This document shows positions 1 through 8,207 of a stretch of DNA of 64,000 nucleotides, in pieces. A model generated the notes under the pieces. That model made no database searches, had not been told where the DNA came from, and saw only the letters and a program-made list of their open reading frames with translations. A program made the translations under genes and the position numbers. Origin of the DNA: an uncultured Erysipelotrichaceae bacterium (GTDB taxonomy: Bacteria; Bacillota_I; Bacilli_A; Erysipelotrichales; Erysipelotrichaceae); contig CANDJN010000001.1 of NCBI GenBank assembly GCA_947385085.1, forward strand, positions 62,001-126,000, read 5' to 3'. Position 1 is the first letter of the stretch. Each line of letters opens with the position of its first letter.

Positions 1-2
1 AT

Positions 3-875
3 CGTACCGGATTGTTTAATATCGGTGCGGAAGGCCAACTGATGGTAGGCTCTATGGCATCGATCTTTGTGGCGATCATGGTACCGCTACCACCGGTGAT
101 CCATGTCGTTGTCTGTGTGCTTGCCGGTACGCTGGCAGGTGCTTTGTGGGGATTTGTGCCGGGCTTCTTAAAGAGCCGCTTCAACGTTCATGAGGTCGTA
201 ATCTGTATCATGATGAATTATATCGGAATGTATTTTTCCAACTGGGTGCTGCGTGGCTTGCCGGGTTCGACCGATTCGAAAACGGCGATCATCAATTCCA
301 GCGCCTCACTGAATTCCGATTTGCTATCTTCATTAACCAATCATTCCCGATTAAACTGGGGTATTCTGTTTGTGATTTTGGCAGTGATTGCCTATTGGTT
401 TATCATTGAAAAAACAAGCTTCGGTTACAGTCTGCGTGCTACCGGTTTTAATAAGGACGGTGCACAATACGCCGGAATGAAGGTCAATCGTAATATTGTA
501 TCCTCCATGATGATTGCCGGTGCGCTGTCCGGCTTGGCGGGGGCGATTGTTGCATTGGGAACCTTTAATATGGGACGGGTTCTTACTGCCTTTGAAAACT
601 ATGGCTTTGACGGTATTGCCGTTGCGCTGACCGGCGCATGTAATGCGATCGGTATTGTATTGGCTGGCTTGTTGTTTGGTTTGTTAAAGGTCATTCAGCC
701 GCTGTTACAGGCATCGGGCGTACCTAAGGAAATCGGTGAAATTATATCTTCTTCCATCGTTTTGTTTGTGGCAATGCAGTATGGTATTCAGCTTGTGATG
801 GGCTGGCTTGCAAAAAGACGGTTGGAAAAGAAACCGGCTACGGCGCAGCCGAATCAAGGCGGAGGTGAATCATAA
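3..875 (+). CDS. ABC transporter permease, nucleoside-type (5' end outside window)
   Basis: Inner-membrane permease of a BmpA-type nucleoside importer (NupP/RnsC-like family). The reading frame is open to the window edge and the visible N-terminus reads RTGLFNIGAEGQL, an internal motif conserved in this family, so the true start lies upstream and roughly the first quarter of the protein is missing. The rest is a chain of hydrophobic segments ending in a basic, charged tail. Its TAA overlaps by one base the ATG of the next permease, so the two are translationally coupled. The ATP-binding subunit and the lipoprotein receptor are expected upstream, outside the window. Substrate (purine or pyrimidine nucleosides) is inferred from the family only. 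Confidence 0.85.
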   Translation, partial: RTGLFNIGAEGQLMVGSMASIFVAIMVPLPPVIHVVVCVLAGTLAGALWGFVPGFLKSRFNVHEVVICIMMNYIGMYFSNWVLRGLPGSTDSKTAIINSSASLNSDLLSSLTNHSRLNWGILFVILAVIAYWFIIEKTSFGYSLRATGFNKDGAQYAGMKVNRNIVSSMMIAGALSGLAGAIVALGTFNMGRVLTAFENYGFDGIAVALTGACNAIGIVLAGLLFGLLKVIQPLLQASGVPKEIGEIISSSIVLFVAMQYGIQLVMGWLAKRRLEKKPATAQPNQGGGES

Positions 876-1825
876 TGGATTTACTATATCAAATGACCCC
901 ATTGGCGCTCGGTGTGGCAACACCGATTATCATCTGTTCATTAGGCGGCTTGTTTTCGGAACGCAGCGGCGTGGTGAATATTGCGTTAGAGGGAATCATG
1001 CTTGTTGGAGCCTTTGCGGGAGCTACGTGCAATGTGTTTTTGCAGGGAAGCATAGGCAGTATGGCACCATGGATCAGTATTATTGTCGGTGGTGTGATCG
1101 GATTGCTGTTCTCATTGATTCACGCTTTTGCCTCCATTCATTTAAAGGCGGATCAGACAATTTCCGGCACGGCATTGAACATGTTGAGCACCGGTTTGAC
1201 TGTATATCTGTGCCAGATTATCTTCCATGCACAGCGTTCGCCGAACTTTACCTCGAGCTTTTCACGGATCAACGTACCGCTGTTATGCGATATTCCCATC
1301 ATTGGCAAATTGTTTTTCACCAATGTATATCCAACCTTCTATGTTGGCTTAGTGCTGGTTGTTGTGACATGGTTTGTCGTGTTTAAAACGAAATTCGGTC
1401 TGCATATGCGCTCCTGCGGTGAATATCCGCAAGCCAGTGCCAGCTTGGGAATTGACGTTATTAAAATGCGCTATATCGGAGTACTAACCAGCGGTTTCTT
1501 AGGAGGATTGGCTGGTGCAATCATGGTATTAAGCATGGAAATTCAGTTTACTGCATTTGCGATTCACGGCGTGGGCTTTATTGCCATGGCATGCCTGATT
1601 TTCGGTAAATGGAAACCATTCGGATGCTTGGGCGCTGGTCTGTTTTTCGGCTTTTCGCAAGTATTATCGCTATTCAGCTCGCAGATTCCGATCATCGGCG
1701 GTCTGCCCGGTGAATTGTTCTATGCGATACCGTATTTATTGACGATTATCGCACTTATTCTCTTTGCCCGTAAGTCCGTAGGGCCAAAGGCAAGTGGAGA
1801 AATCTATGATTCCGGAAAGCGTTGA
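875..1825 (+). CDS. ABC transporter permease, nucleoside-type (NupQ/RnsD-like)
   Basis: Second permease of the same importer, 316 residues, about the usual length. The N-terminal region contains FSERSGVVNIALEGIML, the hallmark of the shorter partner in BmpA-type nucleoside transporters, followed by hydrophobic membrane segments to the C-terminus. The ATG sits inside the stop of the upstream permease. A factor-independent terminator follows at once, so this is the last gene of its operon. The pair NupP/NupQ normally forms a heterodimeric channel driven by one NupO-type ATPase. Exact substrate cannot be read from sequence. Confidence 0.87.
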   Translation: MDLLYQMTPLALGVATPIIICSLGGLFSERSGVVNIALEGIMLVGAFAGATCNVFLQGSIGSMAPWISIIVGGVIGLLFSLIHAFASIHLKADQTISGTALNMLSTGLTVYLCQIIFHAQRSPNFTSSFSRINVPLLCDIPIIGKLFFTNVYPTFYVGLVLVVVTWFVVFKTKFGLHMRSCGEYPQASASLGIDVIKMRYIGVLTSGFLGGLAGAIMVLSMEIQFTAFAIHGVGFIAMACLIFGKWKPFGCLGAGLFFGFSQVLSLFSSQIPIIGGLPGELFYAIPYLLTIIALILFARKSVGPKASGEIYDSGKR

Positions 1826-1832
1826 TATTTAG

Positions 1833-1854
1833 GGACACATTGCGTGTCCTTTTT
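1833..1854 (+). terminator. Intrinsic terminator after the nucleoside permease operon
   Basis: GGACAC (1833-1838), loop ATTGC, GTGTCC (1844-1849), followed directly by five T. It lies 8 bases after the permease stop. Confidence 0.85.
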
Positions 1855-1912
1855 ATGTGGGAATTTTCGTATATCATAAAAGGATTCCCTGGTTCTTTAA
1901 CTTCATTTCGTA

Positions 1913-1918
1913 TATAAT
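1913..1918 (+). promoter_or_regulatory. Probable -10 box of the ymfF-ymfH operon
   Basis: A perfect TATAAT lies about 40 bases upstream of the first peptidase gene, after the terminator of the previous operon. No good -35 box is visible at the expected distance (1890-1895 reads TGGTTC). Confidence 0.5.
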
Positions 1919-1958
1919 ACCATTGTTATTTCATACTAAATAGGAAAGAGGCGATGGA

Positions 1959-3200
1959 ATGCAAGCGACCAGCGGTGTTTTTCTACATATGCACAATACG
2001 ACAAAATTTAAGGATATTGGCATGAGTCTGCGCTTTATGGCTCCTTTATCCAAAGAAGAGGCATCGATACGAAGCTTATTGGTCATGATGATGATGGATC
2101 GCTGTGAGGCATACCCGAGTAAAAAGGCAATGAGTGATCAACAGGACTTTTTATATGGAGCGACTTTAAATGCGCAGAGTGTCGGCTATGGAAGAGCCCA
2201 GGTGCTGGACATCCGCATGAAATTGATTGATCCGCGCTATGTTTTAGAAGAAGGTCTCTTAACTCATGCCTTGGCTTATTTGCGTCAAGTATTGTTTCAT
2301 CCGCTTTTAAATGAAGAAATGCTGGCAGAAGCAAAGCTGATCTTAAAGGCAAAGCTGAAACGGCTGCGTGATGATCCTGCCCAATATGTGGTAAGTCGCG
2401 GCTTACAGATTGCAGGAGCAAATACTCCGATGTCCATATCGGCACTGGGGGAGTGGGATCAAATCGATGACATAACCTTGGCGGATATCCATCAAGCCCA
2501 TCATCAATTGTTATATGAGAATCGCATTGACATCATGGTTTGCGGTGCGATTGATGAAAATGATTTTATGTCCATGATAAATAAATATTTGCCTTTTGAA
2601 CCAAGAAAAACTGATTATCAAACACATTATACGGTTCAATGCCATGTGGATCAGCCGTTAGTAAAGGAGTATCGCAAGCTTCAACAATGCAGTATTTTTA
2701 TGCTGTGGCAGACGAATATGGATATATGTGATCCGCATTATTATGCGCTTCGTCTAGGGGCTGCGATGTTCGGACAGTATCCGACATCCTTGTTGTTTCA
2801 GGAGGTGCGAGAGAAGCGCAGCTTATGTTATTCCATTTATGCGGGATTGCTTGCTTATGATGGCGCTCTTGGCGTTACTACCGGGGTGGAACAGGAGCAT
2901 ATAGATGCGGCTATCGAATTGATATATGAACAGTTTCAACGGATCGCAAACGGCGGTTTTGACGAATCGCTGCTGGAGGTGAGCAAAACCATGATCATTC
3001 ATTCATTAAAGGCTTCCAAGGATGCGATGAATTCCATCATTGCACAGCAGTATCAAAATTGCGTTTTGAACCAACAGCTCAGCGTGGAGGATCGCATTGA
3101 CTTGATAAAGCAAGTAGATAAAGAAATGGTAATGAATGCCTTTCAAGGCTGTAAATCAATTATGAGCTTTGTCGTATGTAATGAGGGGGAAGCATCATGA
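1959..3200 (+). CDS. ymfF: M16 family peptidase-like protein, YmfF type, probably inactive
   Basis: Insulinase-superfamily protein of 413 residues, usual size for YmfF. No HxxEH zinc motif is present in the N-terminal domain, as is typical for the non-catalytic partner of an M16 pair. The C-terminal half keeps the family pattern, e.g. REKRSLCYSIYAG near residues 283-295. The ATG follows an AAAGAGG ribosome site. The gene overlaps the start of the catalytic partner by four bases, so the two are probably made together as a heterodimer, as with B. subtilis YmfF/YmfH and AlbE/AlbF. Native substrate is not known. Confidence 0.85.
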   Translation: MQATSGVFLHMHNTTKFKDIGMSLRFMAPLSKEEASIRSLLVMMMMDRCEAYPSKKAMSDQQDFLYGATLNAQSVGYGRAQVLDIRMKLIDPRYVLEEGLLTHALAYLRQVLFHPLLNEEMLAEAKLILKAKLKRLRDDPAQYVVSRGLQIAGANTPMSISALGEWDQIDDITLADIHQAHHQLLYENRIDIMVCGAIDENDFMSMINKYLPFEPRKTDYQTHYTVQCHVDQPLVKEYRKLQQCSIFMLWQTNMDICDPHYYALRLGAAMFGQYPTSLLFQEVREKRSLCYSIYAGLLAYDGALGVTTGVEQEHIDAAIELIYEQFQRIANGGFDESLLEVSKTMIIHSLKASKDAMNSIIAQQYQNCVLNQQLSVEDRIDLIKQVDKEMVMNAFQGCKSIMSFVVCNEGEAS

Positions 3201-4477
3201 AGCACATCGTGAATGAGCGCTATCGGGAAGCCTATGATCAGGAGCATTTGGATAATGGCTTAGAAGTCATATTGTGGCATAAGGATGGCTATGAAAAAAG
3301 CCTGTTTATGATGGTAACACCCTTTGGCGCTCGTGATTTAATTCAACAGAATGAGCAAGGAACCATACTTCATCATCCACGTGGCATTGCGCATTTTTTA
3401 GAGCATAAGATGTTTGCGATGCATGGCGAGGATGTTATGAATCGCTTTTCTGCCATGGGCGCAAATGTCAATGCCTTTACGAGCTATCAGGAAACGGCAT
3501 ACTATGCCTCAACAAGCGGCGATCCGCGAGAGCCATTGAATTTATTGCTGGATTTTGTTCAGGAATTGGATATTGATGAAGCCTCTGTGGAAAAAGAAAA
3601 GGGCATTATCATATCCGAGCTGCACATGTATCAAGAGATGAGTGACCAGCGTTTGTTAATGGAAACATATGCTTCTCTTTATCATAAGCATCCGCTTCGT
3701 TATGATATCGGCGGGGATGATGAAAGTGTTGCTAAAACAACATTAGATCAGCTGTATCGCTGTTATGAGTGGAATTATCATCCCTCAAGAATGATATTGA
3801 TTTGTGTCAGTGGTCATGATTCTCAGGAATTGTTGGATATCATTCGTGAAAATCAGGCAGGCAAGCATTTTGCGCCGCCCCTAGCCATACACTCTTGTAA
3901 GGAGGAAGAGCCTAGGGAAGTAGCGCGATCCGACTATGCGTTCACGATGGATGTCACTAATCCAAAACTATGTGTGGCGTATAAGTTATCCGGTCTCAAT
4001 GAACCTTATGAACGCCTGCGCAGTGAATGGAGCATTCGCTTTCTTCTTGATGCATATTTTTCTTCTTTAAATCCACAGTATCAATCATGGCTTGATGAAG
4101 GTATCATCAATGATTATTGTGGCTGTGATGTGGATCTTGGAAGGGAAGTGGGATCGATCCTGTTTTATAGTGAAACCCAGAAGCAGGAAGAATTCATTGC
4201 GCTATGTGCTCAATGCATGGAGCAGGTGAAAAAAGGGGAAATAAGTGATCATTTGCTCACGCAATTAAAAAAACGCTATTATGCGCAAAGCATTCGGGCG
4301 ATGAACAGTTTTGACGATATTGCGATTTCATTTGTGCGCAGCTGTTTTATCGGCGTTGATTATTTTCAGACACTGGATGATTTATATCATTTAAGCTTGG
4401 AGGATTTACAGCATGCTGCCGTGCATATCAGTAACTGTGATCGTGCGATCGTGCGATTATTGCCGAATCAATCATAA
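3197..4477 (+). CDS. ymfH: M16 family zinc peptidase, YmfH type
   Basis: Catalytic member of the M16 pair, 426 residues. The inverted zinc motif is visible as HFLEH (within IAHFLEHKMF, about residue 66), and the third zinc ligand is expected from the downstream ELHMYQ segment. The ATGA overlap with the upstream gene indicates coupled translation. Such pairs process peptides in the cytoplasm or at the membrane; in some species they mature secreted peptides or antimicrobial peptides, but nothing in this neighbourhood encodes an obvious substrate. A weak hairpin with a T run follows the stop. Confidence 0.9.
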   Translation: MKHIVNERYREAYDQEHLDNGLEVILWHKDGYEKSLFMMVTPFGARDLIQQNEQGTILHHPRGIAHFLEHKMFAMHGEDVMNRFSAMGANVNAFTSYQETAYYASTSGDPREPLNLLLDFVQELDIDEASVEKEKGIIISELHMYQEMSDQRLLMETYASLYHKHPLRYDIGGDDESVAKTTLDQLYRCYEWNYHPSRMILICVSGHDSQELLDIIRENQAGKHFAPPLAIHSCKEEEPREVARSDYAFTMDVTNPKLCVAYKLSGLNEPYERLRSEWSIRFLLDAYFSSLNPQYQSWLDEGIINDYCGCDVDLGREVGSILFYSETQKQEEFIALCAQCMEQVKKGEISDHLLTQLKKRYYAQSIRAMNSFDDIAISFVRSCFIGVDYFQTLDDLYHLSLEDLQHAAVHISNCDRAIVRLLPNQS

Positions 4478-4500
4478 ACATTGAATTTGTGATAAGAAAT

Positions 4501-4528
4501 AAAAAAGTGTACTCGTGACACTTTTTTT
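4501..4528. terminator. Terminator after the M16 pair
   Basis: AAAAAAGTGT, seven-base loop, ACACTTTTTTT. The A-rich left arm and T-rich right arm could act in either direction. Confidence 0.7.
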
Positions 4529-4651
4529 GTACACAAAAAAGGCGTTTATCACAAATATGACGATTTGCGAATGATGTAGAATTTTAGGATAATATGACTG
4601 CACCTCAAAGATCATCTTCGGATCTTCAATGAATGCGAAGAAAGGAGGGAA

Positions 4652-4969
4652 ATGATGATTAACAATGTTGTTCTAACGGGAAGAGTCATAGAGCTTCCCA
4701 AGCTGCGCGAGACGGCAAGTGGTATCAAGTACGCCAATATTCTGTTGGATATCACCCGTCCGTTTAAAAACAGCAGCGGCATATATGACAGCGATAAGGT
4801 TTCAGTTACCTTGTGGAAAGGCATTGCTGAAACGGCAAACGATGTCTGTAAAATCGGTGATATGCTTGGAATTAAAGGTCGAATTCAAACGTACAGCGTA
4901 GAAAAAGAATCGCAAACATATTACAATTATGAAATTATCGCGGAACACGTATCATTTATGTCCGGTTAA
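4652..4969 (+). CDS. ssb: Short single-stranded DNA-binding protein (OB fold)
   Basis: A 105-residue SSB-family protein. The N-terminus NNVVLTGRVIELPKLRETAS and the VSVTLWKGIAE strand are characteristic of the OB fold. It lacks the acidic DDDIPF-type C-terminal tail and linker of the replicative SSB, so it is a short accessory form comparable to B. subtilis SsbB or primosomal PriB-like proteins, plausibly acting in DNA uptake or repair. A strong AAAGGAGG site precedes two tandem ATGs (4652, 4655); either may be used. It stands alone, and its transcript may run into the structured RNA region downstream. Confidence 0.75.
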   Translation: MMINNVVLTGRVIELPKLRETASGIKYANILLDITRPFKNSSGIYDSDKVSVTLWKGIAETANDVCKIGDMLGIKGRIQTYSVEKESQTYYNYEIIAEHVSFMSG

Positions 4970-4970
4970 C

Positions 4971-5212
4971 CTTATTCATGCCCTTCGATCGTTCTTCTTT
5001 CACGGTAAATAAACTCACTATATTTATCGAACCCCTCAACTCTTATATGACAACCCTTATATGCATTTATCTGACAGAGTCTGATTGAAGGGCATGGATA
5101 GAAAGGAAAAAAGCATAGACTCTGTCATGATAAATCTTAAACAGCCCATAAAGTAACATCAAAGGCAACAACAGGCAAAGCAGTAACTCCCTTTCTTATT
5201 GCTTTGCCTTTT
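4971..5212 (+). ncRNA. Structured RNA: large pseudoknot-like fold with intrinsic terminator (3' UTR of ssb or separate RNA)
   Basis: This gene-free stretch (4970-5361) holds two long complementary pairs. Segment 4974-4990 pairs over 17 positions with 5083-5099, the only departures from Watson-Crick being two G-U wobbles. Segment 5065-5082 pairs over 18 positions with 5117-5135, with one bulged base. The second helix begins in the loop of the first and its left arm directly abuts the first helix's right arm, which is an H-type pseudoknot layout. AGGCAAAGCA (5173-5182) and TGCTTTGCCT (5200-5209) plus T run close the region as a terminator. No coding frame or promoter of its own is evident. It does not match tmRNA, RNase P or SRP signatures that I can recognise. 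Confidence 0.5.
5173..5212 (+). terminator. Intrinsic terminator ending the structured RNA
   Basis: Ten-base-pair stem AGGCAAAGCA/TGCTTTGCCT (5173-5182 with 5200-5209) followed by TTT. Confidence 0.75.
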
Positions 5213-5301
5213 CGATGAAAATGAATGCGGATAAAATTGGAATGCTGATAGGGGGAGGATATATCAACGAAATGATTCGTTTCATAACATTGTCGCGAAA
5301 A

Positions 5302-5358
5302 AAAAAGAACTGTAGCTCTATCGTCAAGATGTTTTGAGCAATGCCTACAGTTCTTTTT
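5302..5358 (-). terminator. Terminator of rpsD
   Basis: On the minus strand AAAAAGAACTGTAG (5345-5358) pairs with CTACAGTTCTTTTT (5302-5315), followed by more T. It directly follows the rpsD stop. The A-rich left arm means it could also stop plus-strand transcription. Confidence 0.8.
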
Positions 5359-5361
5359 GAA

Positions 5362-5964
5362 TTAACGGTTGTAAAATTCTACGACCAACAATTCGTTGAC
5401 TTCCGGATTCAATTCGCTGCGTTCCGGCAAGCGTAAGTAAGTTCCTTTTTTGGCATCCTTGTCAAAGTCGACAAATGCCGGAGTATTCAAGGTCGCTTCC
5501 AATGATTCGTTGATCACTTTCAAGTTTTTGGATTTTTCCTTTACTTCAATCGTGCTGCCCACTTTTACTTGAGCACTGGGAATATCACATTTTTTACCGT
5601 TGACCAAAATGTGTCCGTGGTTTACAAGCTGACGTGCTGCTTTACGCGTTGAAGCAATTCCCATACGATAAACAATGTTATCGAGTCTGCTTTCCAGCAA
5701 GCATAAGAAATTGTCACCAGTGACACCTTTCATACGTGTTGCTTTACGGAAAGTGTTGTAGAATTGGCGCTCATTTACGCCATACATGAAGCGGATTTTC
5801 TGCTTTTCGCGCAGCTGTAATCCATAGTTGGTGAGTTTTACTCGTTTCGTCGGTCCATGCTGACCGGGTGCGTACTGCCGTCTTTGAAGCTCTTTGCCGT
5901 TTTCCAGGATGGAGAATCCTAAACGACGGGAAATCTTCCAAGTCGGTCCTGTCATTCTTGACAT
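5362..5964 (-). CDS. rpsD: 30S ribosomal protein S4
   Basis: 200 residues, the normal bacterial length. It starts MSRMTGPTWKISRRLGFS and carries the S4 RNA-binding domain around residues 90-150 (e.g. SRLDNIVYRMGIASTRKAAR, VNHGHILVNGK). S4 nucleates 16S rRNA assembly and autoregulates its own mRNA in Firmicutes. The N-terminal zinc cysteines of some S4 proteins are absent, so this is the C-minus type. The gene is monocistronic, with a consensus promoter and a structured leader upstream, and is divergent from ezrA as in Bacillus. Confidence 0.97.
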   Translation of the reverse strand: MSRMTGPTWKISRRLGFSILENGKELQRRQYAPGQHGPTKRVKLTNYGLQLREKQKIRFMYGVNERQFYNTFRKATRMKGVTGDNFLCLLESRLDNIVYRMGIASTRKAARQLVNHGHILVNGKKCDIPSAQVKVGSTIEVKEKSKNLKVINESLEATLNTPAFVDFDKDAKKGTYLRLPERSELNPEVNELLVVEFYNR

Positions 5965-6142
5965 AATATGTCCTCCTTATTGTTTGTCGGTGATTCTTGA
6001 CAACAACAGGGGTAAATTATCATCCGCTGTGTTAGTGCTTACGACGCCCTCACTTTTCAGCTAAGCTACTCGATCGTCCCATATATCATATGTCACTAAC
6101 GCGATTATCGTATGACTTTACCGGCTGCTATCATTTTCACGC
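5965..6142 (-). promoter_or_regulatory. rpsD mRNA leader, probable S4 autoregulatory element
   Basis: The leader is about 178 nt from the predicted start to the ATG. On the minus strand GGTAAA (6117-6122) can pair with TTTACC (6011-6016), and inside it GTTAGTG (6094-6100) pairs with CACTAAC (6031-6037). Nested long-range helices of this kind fit the Firmicutes rpsD leader, in which S4 binds a pseudoknot and represses its own synthesis. Assignment rests on position and pairing, not on a covariance-model match. Confidence 0.65.
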
Positions 6143-6148
6143 CTATAT

Positions 6149-6177
6149 ATCTTACCATTACAAAGGTAAGATGTCAA
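6149..6177 (-). promoter_or_regulatory. Sigma-A promoter of rpsD
   Basis: Minus strand TTGACA (6172-6177), 17-base spacer, TAAGAT (6149-6154). Near-consensus, as expected for a ribosomal protein gene. Confidence 0.85.
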
Positions 6178-6390
6178 CGAAAAAAGCTTTTTACGGCTTG
6201 TGTATCGGATAAGTGATACTGATGGAGATCATAAGAAAAGGGAGTGACAATGGCAGCTAGTTCATTTGATCTGCGACATGCAAAAATATTCATTTTTCTT
6301 ATGAAGGCTAAATTGCGCCTTTATGTCAGGAAATGTGTTATAAGTATGTAGAAATAATTGAAGTTTCCTAATGAATTCACTTATAAATTA

Positions 6391-6399
6391 TGCTATAAT
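6391..6399 (+). promoter_or_regulatory. Extended -10 promoter of ezrA
   Basis: TGCTATAAT lies about 50 bases upstream of the ezrA ATG. The -35 position (6371-6376) reads ATGAAT and is poor, so recognition probably depends on the TGn extension. Confidence 0.65.
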
Positions 6400-6449
6400 A
6401 ACAATTAGAGAAATTCATTTCATGATGCAAATTTAAGCGAGGTGTAATT

Positions 6450-8204
6450 ATGGAAGAATTTATAACAAATATAAAAAATATCGTTACCGCTGAGGTATTG
6501 GTATATATTTTGATCGGCATGGTACTGCTGGTGATCTTGACCGTCGTCATGATGATGCTGCGGCAGAAAAAAGCCAAGAAGGAATTGGATGAATTGGAGT
6601 TGAAATACAATTCGCTGAAAAGTATTCCATTGGCGTTTAAGCTGAATAAAGCCGTTGCGCTGTCACGGGTAAATCAGGAAATGGCACAGCGGGTGGAAGG
6701 CTGTAAAAATGATTTTGATATGGTACAGGAGCGATTGAAGGAATGCAGCGTTCTGCTGGCAGAAATTGATGATCTTGTTTACATTCGCAAAACGAAGGCA
6801 GCCAATCGTAAAATGTCCACCTTGGTGACAATGTTAAATCAATGTGAGGATAATGCGAAACGCGTCAATGAAACTTTAGATGAAGTATTAGAAAAAGAAA
6901 ATGAACAGCGAGAACAGATCAACAAGCTGAAAGAGGAGTTCCGCAGTGTGAAGAAGAAAATTGCGGATAACCGAAGTGCCTTCCATCAGGCAAATGAATA
7001 TCTTGAGCATGAAATCAATGCGATTGAGAAGATGTTTTCCTTGTTTGAAGAATGGATGTTTGCTTCTGAGTTTAACAAGGCAGCGGATCAGCAGGACGAG
7101 ATTTTGACAAGGATTCATCAGCTGGAGGAATTATTACAGGCGTTGCCGGGACTCTATGAACGCGCTAAGGGCGTATTGCCGCGTGCGATAGATGAAGTCG
7201 GCTATAACTATGCTCAATGCAAAAATAAAGGAATCTATCTGGAGCATCTCGAAATCAAGAAGAATCTGGAAGTTATTTCTGATATGCTCAAGGAAGATTT
7301 GAATAAGCTGCGCAATGGCCAAATAGAAAATGTCGAAGATGATTTGAACGAATGCGAGAAGCGTTTGGGACAGCTACAGGAACAGATTGATAAAGAAGAA
7401 AAGGCGTATGATGAGGTCACGAAGAACGTCGACATTCTCTTTGATAGCGTGCGAACGGTCAATCAGGATGTAGAAGCGATTAAAAAGCTTTATGATCGCG
7501 TTTATGAACGCTTTGGCTTTGAAAACTGGACGGATAAGCTGAAAGAAACCAATGAGCGGCTCAGTGTGTTAAACGATATGAAGCGTAAATTGGAAAAGAT
7601 CATTTTGGAAAAATCAGTGCCGTACACCACGATACTCATTTCTTATCAGGAACTGGATCAAAGCAATACCGTATTTGTTGATGAAGTCGCTAAGATGAAA
7701 GTGAAGTTGGAAACAGCGTGCAGTGATGAGGAACGGGCAAAGAAACAGCTCGTAAAGCTACAGCTGATTGTTAATGAAATTCATGTGAAAATCAAGAAGC
7801 ATCGTTTACCAAGTGTATCACAGAAATATGAGGATGATCTTCATAAGGCAAAGATGATGATCAAGGATATTGTGGTGATTTTGGATAATACGCCTTTGGA
7901 TGTAAAGCGCTTAAACAGTGAATTACGCTCTGCCATAGATTATATTTATACATTATATAATAGTGTTAATAATTTAGTTGGAATGGCAATTATGGTGGAA
8001 AATACGATTGTATTCGGCAACCGCTATCGTTCCAGCTATCCCGATGTTGATTCGGAATTGACACGCTGTGAATTGTGCTTTAGGAATGGGCAGTATACCA
8101 AGGCGTTAAAAATCGGTATTCAGGCGATTGAAAAAATGCATCCCGGTGCGTATGAAAATTTAATCAGTAAAAAGGATCCGGGAATTATGAATCAGGCGGT
8201 GTAA
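6450..8204 (+). CDS. ezrA: Septation ring formation regulator EzrA
   Basis: A 584-residue, single-pass membrane protein. One transmembrane segment lies at residues 16-38 (VLVYILIGMVLLVILTVVMM) followed by a basic stretch and then almost continuous coiled coil, the classical EzrA architecture (about 560-575 residues). EzrA binds FtsZ at the membrane, prevents extra Z rings and helps move penicillin-binding proteins between septum and side wall. The start follows a GAGGTG site. The next gene, a cysteine desulfurase, begins three bases after the stop; the ezrA, desulfurase, thiI order is shared with Bacillus relatives. Confidence 0.9.
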   Translation: MEEFITNIKNIVTAEVLVYILIGMVLLVILTVVMMMLRQKKAKKELDELELKYNSLKSIPLAFKLNKAVALSRVNQEMAQRVEGCKNDFDMVQERLKECSVLLAEIDDLVYIRKTKAANRKMSTLVTMLNQCEDNAKRVNETLDEVLEKENEQREQINKLKEEFRSVKKKIADNRSAFHQANEYLEHEINAIEKMFSLFEEWMFASEFNKAADQQDEILTRIHQLEELLQALPGLYERAKGVLPRAIDEVGYNYAQCKNKGIYLEHLEIKKNLEVISDMLKEDLNKLRNGQIENVEDDLNECEKRLGQLQEQIDKEEKAYDEVTKNVDILFDSVRTVNQDVEAIKKLYDRVYERFGFENWTDKLKETNERLSVLNDMKRKLEKIILEKSVPYTTILISYQELDQSNTVFVDEVAKMKVKLETACSDEERAKKQLVKLQLIVNEIHVKIKKHRLPSVSQKYEDDLHKAKMMIKDIVVILDNTPLDVKRLNSELRSAIDYIYTLYNSVNNLVGMAIMVENTIVFGNRYRSSYPDVDSELTRCELCFRNGQYTKALKIGIQAIEKMHPGAYENLISKKDPGIMNQAV

Positions 8205-8207
8205 GTC

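Noticed and set aside
808..1386. Long open frame overlapping the two nucleoside permease genes
   Set aside because: It lies in another frame of two clearly conserved membrane proteins and encodes a Cys/His-rich sequence typical of shadow translation.
4971..5212. tmRNA, RNase P or 6S RNA as identity of the structured region after ssb
   Set aside because: No tRNA-like CCA end, no conserved RNase P core and no 6S-like closing stem with a central bubble could be recognised; left as unassigned RNA.
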